A program made the translations under genes and the position numbers. Under the pieces are notes generated by a model. It made no database searches, had not been told where the DNA came from, and saw nothing but the letters and a program-made list of their open reading frames with translations. Below, piece after piece: positions 26,934-34,516 of a stretch of 37,892 nucleotides of DNA. Origin of the DNA: Balneolales bacterium (GTDB lineage Bacteria; Bacteroidota; Rhodothermia; Balneolales; Cyclonatronaceae); the NCBI GenBank assembly GCA_007125355.1, contig SLDG01000217.1, forward strand, positions 1 through 37,892. Direction: 5' to 3'. Within the stretch, counting starts at the first letter, position 1; each line of letters begins with the position of its first letter.

Positions 26934-27356
26934 ATGAAAATTGAACAAATAAAGGATTTATTCTCTCAAGGAGAAGAAAATCTCAAAGGCGCTGAAAACG
27001 AACTTTATCGTCCATCTTCAGATGTGGTTAACTATGCCGTTTGTGTGAATGGAAGGAAAGCCATCCATTATTTTATGGCTTGTTTATATCTCTATTATTG
27101 TGATGAAAACAATGATACCCCTGCAGAAGACCCGGTTATTGAAGAAATGCTGGAGTACTGCAAACAGCACAATAAAACGCTGAAAGAGATGGATTTTTCA
27201 CAGCTCAACTGTATGGGTAAAGATGTTCGGAAAACCGATGATTTTTATTGTTGTAACGATGTAAAAACGGTGTCATCCTGTACAAAGCTGGCAAGCGATG
27301 TCCGCACAATTTTTGTGAATGAAGCCGGTAACGGCAATACTGATTTTTTGAACTAA
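26934..27356 (+). CDS. Small HEPN-like protein downstream of nuoN
   Basis: 140 residues, soluble. The helical pattern (MKIEQIKDLFSQGEENLKGAENEL ... VNYAVCVNGRKAIHYFMACLYLYY) fits the first two helices of HEPN domains. The usual catalytic RX4-6H motif is not clear: RKAIH (41-45) has three intervening residues and sits in the wrong helix. It contains eight Cys, including a CC pair in FYCCND, many for its size. It lies 22 nt after nuoN and about 100 nt before an Fe-S regulator gene. No MNT nucleotidyltransferase partner is next to it. The function is unknown; a toxin role is not supported by the sequence. Confidence 0.6.
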   Translation: MKIEQIKDLFSQGEENLKGAENELYRPSSDVVNYAVCVNGRKAIHYFMACLYLYYCDENNDTPAEDPVIEEMLEYCKQHNKTLKEMDFSQLNCMGKDVRKTDDFYCCNDVKTVSSCTKLASDVRTIFVNEAGNGNTDFLN

Positions 27357-27379
27357 AATATAAATTTGCCGTACCTTTG
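27347..27379 (+). promoter_or_regulatory. Bacteroidota-type promoter for the Rrf2 gene
   Basis: TTTG (27347-27350) and TACCTTTG (27372-27379) are separated by 21 nt. They match the -33 TTTG / -7 TAnnTTTG consensus of Bacteroidota primary sigma promoters. The element overlaps the end of the HEPN-like gene and would give a leader of about 70 nt before the regulator. Confidence 0.45.
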
Positions 27380-27453
27380 TGCTCTGCTTAATCTTGTTGA
27401 GTAAACACAAAATATGTTAATCGACCTTTGAATCTCAATTAAAAACTGAACAG

Positions 27454-27909
27454 ATGTTTTCTACATCATGCCATTACGCGTTACAGGCTATGATTTTTAT
27501 AGCCTTAAAATCTGACGGAAACAAAAATGTGGACCTCACAAGTATTTCCACAGAATTAGATATTCCCAAACATTTCCTTAGTAAAATCCTTCAGATGCTG
27601 GTAAAGCACCGGCTACTTAATTCAATGAAAGGCCCCACGGGCGGCTTCAGCCTGAAAACACCGGCAGATAAAATTACGCTTATCAAAGTCGTTGAAATTG
27701 TAGATGGGCTTGATGTCTTCAACCGCTGCGGAATTGGATTTAAAGAGTGCGATGACCAAAACCCGTGTCCGATTCATTTCGAATTTTGTCAGGTCAGGGA
27801 ACAAATTCAGGAGGTATTCGAGTCCAAAACCCTCGAACAACTAAAACAAGACATCCTCGACGGCAAAAGCATCATAAGCCCCGATTTGACGGAGAAATTA
27901 GCGAAGTAA
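27454..27909 (+). CDS. Rrf2-family transcriptional regulator, probable Fe-S sensor
   Basis: 151 residues. The N-terminal winged helix (MFSTSCHYALQAMIFIALKS ... TELDIPKHFLSKILQMLVKHRLLNSMKGPTGGFSL) is standard Rrf2. The C-terminal loop carries C92, C99, C105 and C112. The spacing (C-x6-C-x5-C-x6-C) is close to, but not the same as, the C-x5-C-x5-C of IscR/NsrR. Binding of an Fe-S cluster and redox- or NO-dependent DNA binding are inferred. Neighbours are complex I upstream and a ferredoxin-dependent oxoacid oxidoreductase downstream, both Fe-S-heavy, so these are plausible targets. It has its own promoter. Confidence 0.9.
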   Translation: MFSTSCHYALQAMIFIALKSDGNKNVDLTSISTELDIPKHFLSKILQMLVKHRLLNSMKGPTGGFSLKTPADKITLIKVVEIVDGLDVFNRCGIGFKECDDQNPCPIHFEFCQVREQIQEVFESKTLEQLKQDILDGKSIISPDLTEKLAK

Positions 27910-27927
27910 AAACAGACCCCTGCCTAC

Positions 27928-28229
27928 CCCGGATTATTCACCAAAGCCTGCCCCGACTAATTCGGGGAAATTTTCTCGTTAGAAAGGCGAAGGGGGAAAA
28001 TCCGCGGAAGGGTACCTGAGTACCCTGAGCATGATTTTTCAACTTCAACGCGGCTAACGTGGAAATTTCACTTCGTGGGAATCGCTTCGCCTGCCTGCCG
28101 ATGCAGTCAGGCAGGCTCGGTGCGCAGCATGTCAACCACACCCAAGTTTGAGTGAATGCAGTATTTATCTATATCATCAGTATGCAATGGTTTATGCTTT
28201 AATTTACATACTTTCGTGAATAATTCGGG
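27928..28229. mobile_element. MITE-like element, copy B (302 bp, CTAC target duplication)
   Basis: The ends are CCCGGATTATTCACCAAAG (left) and, read from the right, CCCGAATTATTCACGAAAG, matching those of copy A in inverted orientation. It is flanked by CTAC at 27924-27927 and 28230-28233; the right copy contains the korB stop codon. It has the same GCCTGCCTG/CAGGCAGGC hairpin (28089-28116). About 90 bp near 27976-28065 are absent from copy A and include the hairpin GGGTAC-CTGA-GTACCC (28010-28025). A short direct repeat (GAAATTTCC-like) at both edges of that segment suggests copy A lost it by recombination. It lies between convergent genes. Confidence 0.75.
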
Positions 28230-29258
28230 CTACTTCACTTCCCACGTATTTCCGCTCATGAATAAATCAGAGGTGGATTTGTAGGGGGTGTATTTTTTTG
28301 CTGCTTCTATGGCATTATAGACCTGCGCATCATAACTGACATCCTCTACCTGTCTTAAAATCCCCGTGGCGACGGGAAATTCAGGTAGCTGCATTCTTGC
28401 TAATGCCAGATGAAATGGCGAGGATTCTTCGTGCATATCATGCTTTAGAAATGCTTCATCAGGAATGGATTGCCCGAATTTTTCTTTTTTCAGTTTCATG
28501 CCATTAAGCACCAAACCGTACTCGTCATCTTTTCCGAAACGAATGGTTTCTCCGTGCGACAGCACAACCTGATTTTCGTCTTTGGTTTCTTTGGATGTAA
28601 TTTGCTCGTGAATCCCATCTGTGTAAATCACACAATTCTGCAGCACTTCAATGACGGACGTCCCCTTGTGTTTATAGGCGGCGTGCATGGTTTCTTCAAG
28701 CATTTTGTAATCTTTATCAGGCACACGGGCAAAGAAAGATGCGCCGCACCCGATGGCGGCTTCACCGATATTAAATGGACGTTCATATACACCGCCGGGA
28801 GCCGTCTTGGTTTTCAAACCTTCAGGAGATGTGGGCGAAGACTGCCCTTTGGTCATCCCGTAAATTCTGTTGTTAAATATGATGATATTCAGGTCGATAT
28901 TTCGGCGAACGGCGTGAATAAAGTGGTTCCCGCCGATGGCCATACAGTCGCCGTCTCCGGTGGCAACCCATACGCTCAGACCGGGATTTGCCAGTTTCAC
29001 CCCCGATGCCGTTGCAATAGCACGGCCGTGAATCGAATGGATACCGTAGGTTTCCATGTAATATGTAATCCTCGACGAGCAGCCAATCCCGGAAACCAGC
29101 GTGAAGTCTTCTTTCCTGACTCCAATATCAGCAAAAACCTTCCGCATGGTGTTCAAAATCATGAAATCTCCACAACCGGGACACCAACGAACATGCTGAT
29201 CGGTCATAAAATCTTTGCGATCGTACGCAACGGTATGAGGTTTAACTTCAGCCTGCAT
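28230..29258 (-). CDS. korB: 2-oxoacid:ferredoxin oxidoreductase beta subunit (2-oxoglutarate type)
   Basis: 342 residues. It is the thiamine-diphosphate subunit: WCPGCGDFMIL (cluster/TPP-proximal Cys), GIGCSSRITYYMETYGIHSIHGRA, and the Mg-TPP motif GDGDCMAIGGNHFIHAVRRN ... NNRIYGMTKGQSSPTS. With KorA it oxidatively decarboxylates a 2-oxoacid to acyl-CoA and reduces ferredoxin, or runs in reverse. The TPP core is complete; the substrate (2-oxoglutarate rather than pyruvate) is inferred from the two-subunit layout. It overlaps korA by 11 nt. Its stop codon lies in the target duplication of MITE copy B. Confidence 0.93.
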   Translation of the reverse strand: MQAEVKPHTVAYDRKDFMTDQHVRWCPGCGDFMILNTMRKVFADIGVRKEDFTLVSGIGCSSRITYYMETYGIHSIHGRAIATASGVKLANPGLSVWVATGDGDCMAIGGNHFIHAVRRNIDLNIIIFNNRIYGMTKGQSSPTSPEGLKTKTAPGGVYERPFNIGEAAIGCGASFFARVPDKDYKMLEETMHAAYKHKGTSVIEVLQNCVIYTDGIHEQITSKETKDENQVVLSHGETIRFGKDDEYGLVLNGMKLKKEKFGQSIPDEAFLKHDMHEESSPFHLALARMQLPEFPVATGILRQVEDVSYDAQVYNAIEAAKKYTPYKSTSDLFMSGNTWEVK

Positions 29259-31110
29259 ATTCTGATTCCTCCAGTGTTTCCCTGATTTTTTGTTTAATTT
29301 CGTCGACGAAGAAAGGCTGTCCCTGAATTTTGTTGTAATTCCTGATTTTCAAGCCGGGATATTGTGTCTGCAAATAGGCCGCGAACTGACCATTATTTTG
29401 TTCACAAACGAGCAGTTCATCAAACCGGCTGAATAATTCGCCTGTGTTTTCAGGAAGCGGTTTAATATAATTGAAGTGGGTGAATCCCATGGAATCGTGT
29501 CCCTCTTCAAGCAGTTCTGTAAAGGCTGTTTTAGCCGAGCCATACGTACTGCCCCAGCAAACTATAAGCAATTTGCCTGAGTCCGGGCCATAGACATTTT
29601 GTTTTGGCAGTTTCTTAGCAACGCGCGCTATTTTTTCCTCTCGCAGCTTTACCATCAGCTCGTGGTTCAGCGGCTCATAGGTTAGATTACCTGAATTTTC
29701 TTTTTTCTCGAGTCCACCGATACGATGTTCAAATCTGGCCTGACCCGGATATTTCCAGAAACGGGCTAAATACTCAGCCTCTCTTTGATAAGGCTGCCAA
29801 TCTTCCGGGGCTCCTTTGTATTCCGGAATGTTGATATCAGGAAGTTCTTGCGGCGGGGTGATGCGCCACGGACTGTTTCCGCTCGACAGATAGGAATCTG
29901 TAAGAAGAATCACCGGAGTGGAATGCTCCATGGCGAGTTTGCATGCTTCGTAGGCAAATTCAAAGCAATCGTCAGGTGTGGATGCCGCAAGTACAATCAA
30001 GGGAGCTTCGCCATGGCGGCCATATAAGGCCTGAAACAAATCGGCCTGTTCGGTTTTTGTCGGTAATCCGGTAGAGGGACCCGCACGTTGCACGTTCACC
30101 ATTACCAACGGAAGTTCAGCAATTACAGCCAAACCCATGGCTTCTGATTTTAGAGATGCGCCCGGCCCGGATGTGGTTGTCAGAGACAAATTCCCCGCAA
30201 AAGCCGCACCGATGGAAGCACAAACCGCGGCGATTTCATCCTCTGCCTGAAACACTACCACGCCGAGGTCTTTTCGTGCCGATAGCTCATGTAAAATTTC
30301 TGACGCCGGCGTAATGGGATAAGAACACAGCGACAACGTTTTGCCGGTTTTTTCTGCAGCCGCCAAACACCCCCAAGCTACAGCTGTATTTCCGTCGATA
30401 TTTCGGTACATCCCCTTCCTAAGTCTTGCCGGGGGGATGTGCATAGAAAGCGCGTTGATTTCTGTGGATTCGGCGAAACTGTAGCCCGCTTGCAGCGCTT
30501 TGGAGTTCGCCTTGGCTATTTCCGGCTTTTTGGCGAATTTCTTTTCAAAATACGCAACTGTTGATTCGAGTGGCCTGCTGAACAGGTGATAAACCAGCCC
30601 GAGCGCAAACATATTACGGCAACGCATTATCGTTTTTGTATCCAAGCCCATGTCTTTGAGGGCTTCTTTGGTCATAAACGCAATGGGGGCTTTTATCACT
30701 CTGAAATCTGAAAGCGTATCATCTTCAAGCGGATTATTTTCATATTCTGCCTTTTTGAGATTCTTTCTGTTGAATTCATCGGCATCCACAATAATCATGG
30801 CGCCCGGCTTCAGGAATTTCAGGTTTGCGGCAAGTGCGGCCGGATTCATAGCCACCAAAAGATCGGTTTTATCCCCGGGTGTGTAAATCTCTGTTCCCCC
30901 GAATTGCACCTGATAACTTGAAACACCGCTTATCGTACCCTGTGGCGCGCGGATTTCAGCCGGGAAATCCGGGACGGTTGTTAAATCATTACCGGCCAGG
31001 CCTGAACTCTGCGAAAACAAACTGCCCGTAAGCTGCATGCCGTCGCCTGAGTCGCCTGAGAATCTGACCACCACCTTATTGACCGGCGTGGAAATTGTAG
31101 GTTCAGCCAT
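29248..31110 (-). CDS. korA: 2-oxoacid:ferredoxin oxidoreductase fused gamma-alpha subunit
   Basis: 620 residues. The N-terminal gamma domain (about 1-195) starts KVVVRFSGDSGDGMQLTGSL and contains DLLVAMNPAALAANLKFLKPG. The alpha (pyrimidine-binding) domain follows from about 215, with GNTAVAWGCLAAAEK, YPITPASEILHELS and TTTSGPGASLKSEAMGLAV. The C-terminal transketolase-like domain contains the typical VCWGSTYGSAKTA. The fused gamma-alpha plus separate beta architecture is that of KorAB enzymes of Bacteroidota and related groups. It is 51 nt downstream of a dedicated ferredoxin gene on the same strand. Confidence 0.93.
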   Translation of the reverse strand: MAEPTISTPVNKVVVRFSGDSGDGMQLTGSLFSQSSGLAGNDLTTVPDFPAEIRAPQGTISGVSSYQVQFGGTEIYTPGDKTDLLVAMNPAALAANLKFLKPGAMIIVDADEFNRKNLKKAEYENNPLEDDTLSDFRVIKAPIAFMTKEALKDMGLDTKTIMRCRNMFALGLVYHLFSRPLESTVAYFEKKFAKKPEIAKANSKALQAGYSFAESTEINALSMHIPPARLRKGMYRNIDGNTAVAWGCLAAAEKTGKTLSLCSYPITPASEILHELSARKDLGVVVFQAEDEIAAVCASIGAAFAGNLSLTTTSGPGASLKSEAMGLAVIAELPLVMVNVQRAGPSTGLPTKTEQADLFQALYGRHGEAPLIVLAASTPDDCFEFAYEACKLAMEHSTPVILLTDSYLSSGNSPWRITPPQELPDINIPEYKGAPEDWQPYQREAEYLARFWKYPGQARFEHRIGGLEKKENSGNLTYEPLNHELMVKLREEKIARVAKKLPKQNVYGPDSGKLLIVCWGSTYGSAKTAFTELLEEGHDSMGFTHFNYIKPLPENTGELFSRFDELLVCEQNNGQFAAYLQTQYPGLKIRNYNKIQGQPFFVDEIKQKIRETLEESEYAG

Positions 31111-31161
31111 AAAGTTGAATCAAATAGATAAGTAATAAAAAATAAGCGGAGAGGCGTTTAT

Positions 31162-31512
31162 TTAGCCGTGCAGAAATTCACGTTTAGCAAGAAGAATTTC
31201 TTCGTCTTCGTCATGATCTGCATGTGTTATTATGCAATCATCAACCGGACAAAAAGACACACATTGTTCCTCATCGTGTTCACCCTTACAACCCGTACAC
31301 TTTTCCGGCACGATGAAATAGAATTCATCTGAGAGCGCCTCTTGTGGTTCTTCGGCGTCTACTTCCCTGCCATCATATAAGGCAATTAGCCCTTCCAAAG
31401 AAGTACCTTCGGCCATAGACCATTCGGCTCCGGGTTCGTAGATTGCCTGATTAGGACATTCAGGTTCACATGCACCGCAGTTGATGCAGGTATCCGTGAT
31501 AAATAGTGCCAT
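31162..31512 (-). CDS. 2[4Fe-4S] ferredoxin (Allochromatium type, acidic insert)
   Basis: 116 residues, strongly acidic. The first cluster is C9-x2-C12-x2-C15-x3-C19-Pro. The second is C72-x2-C75-x8-C84-x3-C88-Pro, with the six-residue expansion typical of Alvin-type ferredoxins. Between them is an insert of about 40 residues (EPGAEWSMAEGTSLEGLIALYDG ...), longer than in the classical small ferredoxins. It is the first gene of the fdx-korA-korB unit, so it is the likely electron acceptor of KorAB. It could carry electrons to complex I lacking NuoEFG. Confidence 0.9.
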   Translation of the reverse strand: MALFITDTCINCGACEPECPNQAIYEPGAEWSMAEGTSLEGLIALYDGREVDAEEPQEALSDEFYFIVPEKCTGCKGEHDEEQCVSFCPVDDCIITHADHDEDEEILLAKREFLHG

Positions 31513-31784
31513 ATTCTGTAATAATTATATTTTTAGTGTTTTCTTAAAGCAAATTATATCAATTAGTTATAACCCGATATAATTTTAGACAAATTACTCT
31601 ATAATTAAATTACATAAATTACCATCTCAGTACAAGAATTATGCGTTATTTTTACTGTATCTAAAGAACCGGAGGGTAAGGTTGAGGTTGAGTTAAGGTC
31701 AGTTGCGCGTTACGTTTTTCGGGTTGCGTGTGTTTCGAGGAAAAAATAATTTATTTACCCAAGATTTTAATATTAGTAGTCAGT

Positions 31785-31860
31785 CTGCTGCGTCCCGAGT
31801 ATCGGGGAGCAGAATGCCGGATAATTGTTAATGTTTGGGGTGAGCAACGTAATCCGGCAT
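31785..31860. repeat. Pair of adjacent hairpins
   Basis: The first hairpin nests CTGCT/AGCAG (31785-31789, 31808-31812) around CCCGA/TCGGG (31794-31798, 31802-31806). The second pairs ATGCCGGAT (31814-31822) with ATCCGGCAT (31852-31860) over a 29-nt loop. They lie about 270 nt upstream of the ferredoxin start, on its promoter side. Confidence 0.5.
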
Positions 31861-31901
31861 GTAGTCGAAGTCCTGGTCGATTATGCTCCGTACACTAAAT
31901 T

Positions 31902-31917
31902 TGTCATTTCGAGGGTA
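31902..31917 (+). repeat. 16-bp sequence also present at 37816-37831
   Basis: TGTCATTTCGAGGGTA occurs here and again, in the same orientation, near the right window edge. Related TGTCATTTCGA-type sequences are frequent intergenic repeats in Bacteroidota genomes as far as I know; here it begins the repeat-rich stretch. Confidence 0.5.
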
Positions 31918-31981
31918 GATTATTGCCACGATTTAAGATTTCGCCATTAAGATTCTAATCATTTTCAGGCAAAGTATACCC

Positions 31982-32042
31982 GAGAAATCTCCCAAGTTTG
32001 CCCTTGTAAAATTGCTATAGAGGTCACCTTGGGGGATTTCTC
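31982..32042. repeat. GAGAAATC inverted repeat
   Basis: GAGAAATCTCCCAAG (31982-31996) pairs with CTTGGGGGATTTCTC (32028-32042), 14 of 15 positions, over a 31-nt loop. Together with the TGTCATTTCGA box upstream it matches the layout of a dispersed Bacteroidota intergenic repeat known to me by sight. Confidence 0.6.
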
Positions 32043-32162
32043 CCACATGCATTGGGGTGGCAAGAATTGTGGTTGTAATCCAATGTCTTGCCATTGGTAC
32101 GAATGTGCGTTCGAAAGGACACGATTGGGTTTTGTGCCGTTTCTATCAAATTTACCTGACAG

Positions 32163-32190
32163 GTAGAGACGCAAAATTTTGCGTCTCTAC
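32163..32190. repeat. 28-bp perfect palindrome
   Basis: GTAGAGACGCAAAA followed directly by its reverse complement TTTTGCGTCTCTAC makes a perfect 28-bp palindrome, 37 nt beyond the stop of the methyltransferase gene. It overlaps the end of ACCTGACAGGT (32154-32164). On the minus strand it could act as a terminator for the STAS-prsW-methyltransferase unit, although no T-run follows. Confidence 0.7.
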
Positions 32191-32227
32191 GGTGATTGCA
32201 GGCTTGTTCATGTTGCAAGCATTCGGG

Positions 32228-33445
32228 TTAAACACCCTCAGCAACCAGCATGATCAAACCACCATCACCATGTTTTGTAAAAAACAGGTGTGCTTGATTT
32301 CCCATAGATAAACCGAATTTTTTGTACAGCACATCTACCGTTTGGGGGAAGTCGCGTTTGTGAATCATTACTTTTTCGATTTGCTGTTCTTTCAGAAATT
32401 GTTTGATGATTCTCGGTTTGAAAGGTATCACTGCCGTAATCAAAAATTTCTTGCCGCAGAAATCTGGAATGAGTTTGTCTGATGTCAGATAATCAGAACC
32501 TTGATTCAGTTTATTTATCCCCAATTTTACAGCGTATTTCCTTGTAAGTCCGGCTTTGATGATGGTGGCATCCGGTTCATACAAAAATCCCATCGGCTCG
32601 ATGGCCGTATCGGCGGGGGGTGATTCGTTCAGCTTTACCGAGACTTTTTCTGTTTCATTACCCTGCTTGTCTAATGCAACGGCGTGAACAGTTGGCTCCT
32701 CGTCTGCATCCGTTTCCTGAGGCTCTGAAACTGACAGCACTTCTTTGACTTCCCCATTCACCGAAATCACATAAATATCTCTTATGGCCGGAATTTCGCG
32801 CGTCAATTGCTGGATATCATACAATGGCGACACTTTCACTACCAGCAATCGCGTGCGAGTATCGAGGAGTGGATACAGCAAGCGGACATCCGGCTCGCAA
32901 TCCCTCAGCCGGAAAAACCGTTTATTACTATCTCTTCTGGATGGGTCGATATAGATCAAATCAATGACGGTATTCTTTTTTTGCTTCAACCATTCTTCAG
33001 CATCTGATTCATAATGCCGGATATTATCATAACCAAGCAATTTGTGATTATGAGATGCTGTTTTGCAGACAATGCCGTCTTTTTCCACATAGATTACATT
33101 TTCAAACGCATCCGCCAGAAAAATGGAATCCATCCCGAGTCCGCCGGTAAGGTCGATGGCCGTATCCCCCTTAAAAAGCCTCTTTTTGAATGTCATTACA
33201 GCCTCTCCGGTCGATTGTTCTATCGCTTTTCGGGTATAGAGCATGCCCTCCCTGTGCAGAGTGGGGAATTTTTGGGATGCACGCTGATAGCAATCCAGCA
33301 AACGGGCAGCATCGGCAACCGGAATGGGGATTGTATCAGATTTTATCTTCATGGCAAAATCGGCCGGCGGCATAGAACTATACTCGCGCAATACCGGCAG
33401 CATATCAGAAAGAAAAGGGATAACCGAAACGGGGAAAGTGTTCAT
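32228..33445 (-). CDS. THUMP-like-domain class I SAM methyltransferase (PG_1098 type)
   Basis: 405 residues. A helical N-terminus is followed by a Rossmann methyltransferase with AdoMet motif I AIDLTGGLGMDSIFLA (about 96-111) and the catalytic-type motif IDLIYIDPSRRD (about 161-172). A ferredoxin-like segment (about 190-300) and a C-terminal THUMP-like domain (PDFCGKKFLITAVIPFKPRIIKQFLKE) come next. Relatives are probable RNA methyltransferases found across Bacteroidota; the target base is not known. The DPSR motif resembles the DPPY/NPPY loop of base methylases. It starts 3 nt after the prsW-like gene, so the two are co-transcribed. Confidence 0.85.
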   Translation of the reverse strand: MNTFPVSVIPFLSDMLPVLREYSSMPPADFAMKIKSDTIPIPVADAARLLDCYQRASQKFPTLHREGMLYTRKAIEQSTGEAVMTFKKRLFKGDTAIDLTGGLGMDSIFLADAFENVIYVEKDGIVCKTASHNHKLLGYDNIRHYESDAEEWLKQKKNTVIDLIYIDPSRRDSNKRFFRLRDCEPDVRLLYPLLDTRTRLLVVKVSPLYDIQQLTREIPAIRDIYVISVNGEVKEVLSVSEPQETDADEEPTVHAVALDKQGNETEKVSVKLNESPPADTAIEPMGFLYEPDATIIKAGLTRKYAVKLGINKLNQGSDYLTSDKLIPDFCGKKFLITAVIPFKPRIIKQFLKEQQIEKVMIHKRDFPQTVDVLYKKFGLSMGNQAHLFFTKHGDGGLIMLVAEGV

Positions 33446-33448
33446 GTC

Positions 33449-34471
33449 TCAAGATACTTTTGCGTTTTCACGCATCATTGACAATTGCCATAAATCGGTG
33501 TTATTAAGCTTGAGTAACGGCTGTATAGCAAGCTTTCCTGTTTTGCCAATTTGGGAATCGAGATAGTTCAGTTCAGAAAACTGAGCCTCCACAAGAGGTG
33601 AAAGTGGTAGTTCTATCCCACTGTTTTTCATGATGAGGATGCCCTTTGCCTCGACAGAGAGCTCCAGATAAATTCTGAGATAGCAAATCAGATCGCCAAC
33701 CACCGTGGGCGGAAAGTTGTTTTCGATGGATTTAATGTAATTCCCTATTCTGGTGTCTGTAATGTTTCCGGCCAACAGTATGCGCAGCATTTCCATATCA
33801 CTATCGAGGCCGGTACCGAGCCATTCTCTTGTATTGCTTTCGCTTTTTTTGAAGATAGCAACAAAAATAGCCGGCAGCGTAAGAATAACAATCAACGCCA
33901 TGGTAATGGGCGGCAGGATAAACATATTGAACAGAGCATGAATTACAATCGCTGCCATCAAGCCAGGCAGATAAACAAGCGGGAATGGCCAGTTTTTACG
34001 GTCGGCCAAATCCTTGCAAATTACAGCCGCTATAGCCGTTGCGCCGCCATGCATAATGGCGGTGCCAAATCCCCTGACGAACCAGGTTAAAATTCCTGCA
34101 TCAGTCAGATAATTCATGTAATAAAAATTCTCGATGATGGCAAAACCCGCCCCCACAGCAAACCCAAGAATGGCTGCATCAACCATAAATCCCACTTTAT
34201 TCACGCGTATTACATAGATGATAAAAAGTATTTTCAGGATTTCTTCTGTAACAGGTGCCACAAACCTGCTTACGTCAACAGACTCTAAATCCAATAAATT
34301 CATCAGTCCATTATTAACAAATACGGCCAAAATTGCCACAAAAAAACCCACCAATATAGCCACAGCCACATCCTTCGTTTTAACAAGCTGGAAGCTGTCC
34401 ATCATATACATTACAACAAGAAATGTGATGATGGGCAAAAAAGCTATACCGGTTTCAAGGATGTTTATCAT
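33449..34471 (-). CDS. PrsW-family intramembrane glutamic protease
   Basis: 340 residues. About eight helices lie in residues 5-205, then a soluble C-terminal domain of about 130 residues. The PrsW motifs are present: PVTEEILK (E76, E77, K80), GFAIIEN (E114, N115), GTAIMHGG (H141) and VIHALFN (H178). Bacillus PrsW cleaves the anti-sigma factor RsiW; members elsewhere have unknown substrates. The soluble tail is longer than in Bacillus PrsW and contains no domain I recognise. It follows a STAS-domain gene after 45 nt and precedes the methyltransferase by 3 nt. A link to partner-switching sigma control is possible but not shown. Confidence 0.88.
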   Translation of the reverse strand: MINILETGIAFLPIITFLVVMYMMDSFQLVKTKDVAVAILVGFFVAILAVFVNNGLMNLLDLESVDVSRFVAPVTEEILKILFIIYVIRVNKVGFMVDAAILGFAVGAGFAIIENFYYMNYLTDAGILTWFVRGFGTAIMHGGATAIAAVICKDLADRKNWPFPLVYLPGLMAAIVIHALFNMFILPPITMALIVILTLPAIFVAIFKKSESNTREWLGTGLDSDMEMLRILLAGNITDTRIGNYIKSIENNFPPTVVGDLICYLRIYLELSVEAKGILIMKNSGIELPLSPLVEAQFSELNYLDSQIGKTGKLAIQPLLKLNNTDLWQLSMMRENAKVS

Positions 34472-34516
34472 TGCATAAAATAACCCATTTTAGTAACAAT
34501 AATCCAGCCACCAGAC

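Larger units (their letters stand above)
31513..32227. other. Gene-free 0.7-kb stretch rich in inverted repeats
   Basis: I see no credible gene here; the few open frames cross the palindromes and lack homology or start signals. The first 150 nt are AT-rich and probably hold the ferredoxin promoter. The rest, 31785-32190, is a string of unrelated inverted repeats listed separately. Such clusters usually mark an accumulation of small non-coding repeats. Confidence 0.6.

Noticed and set aside
26934-27356. HEPN toxin of a toxin-antitoxin pair
   Set aside because: There is no adjacent antitoxin or MNT gene, and the catalytic RX4-6H motif is not in the expected place.
27347-28233. Possible CRISPR or integron-like array near copy B
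   Set aside because: The repeats are a two-copy transposon-like element; there are no regularly spaced short repeats or cas/integrase genes.
31965-32311. Several 60-85-codon frames in the gene-free stretch
   Set aside because: They run through palindromes, overlap each other on both strands and have no family likeness.
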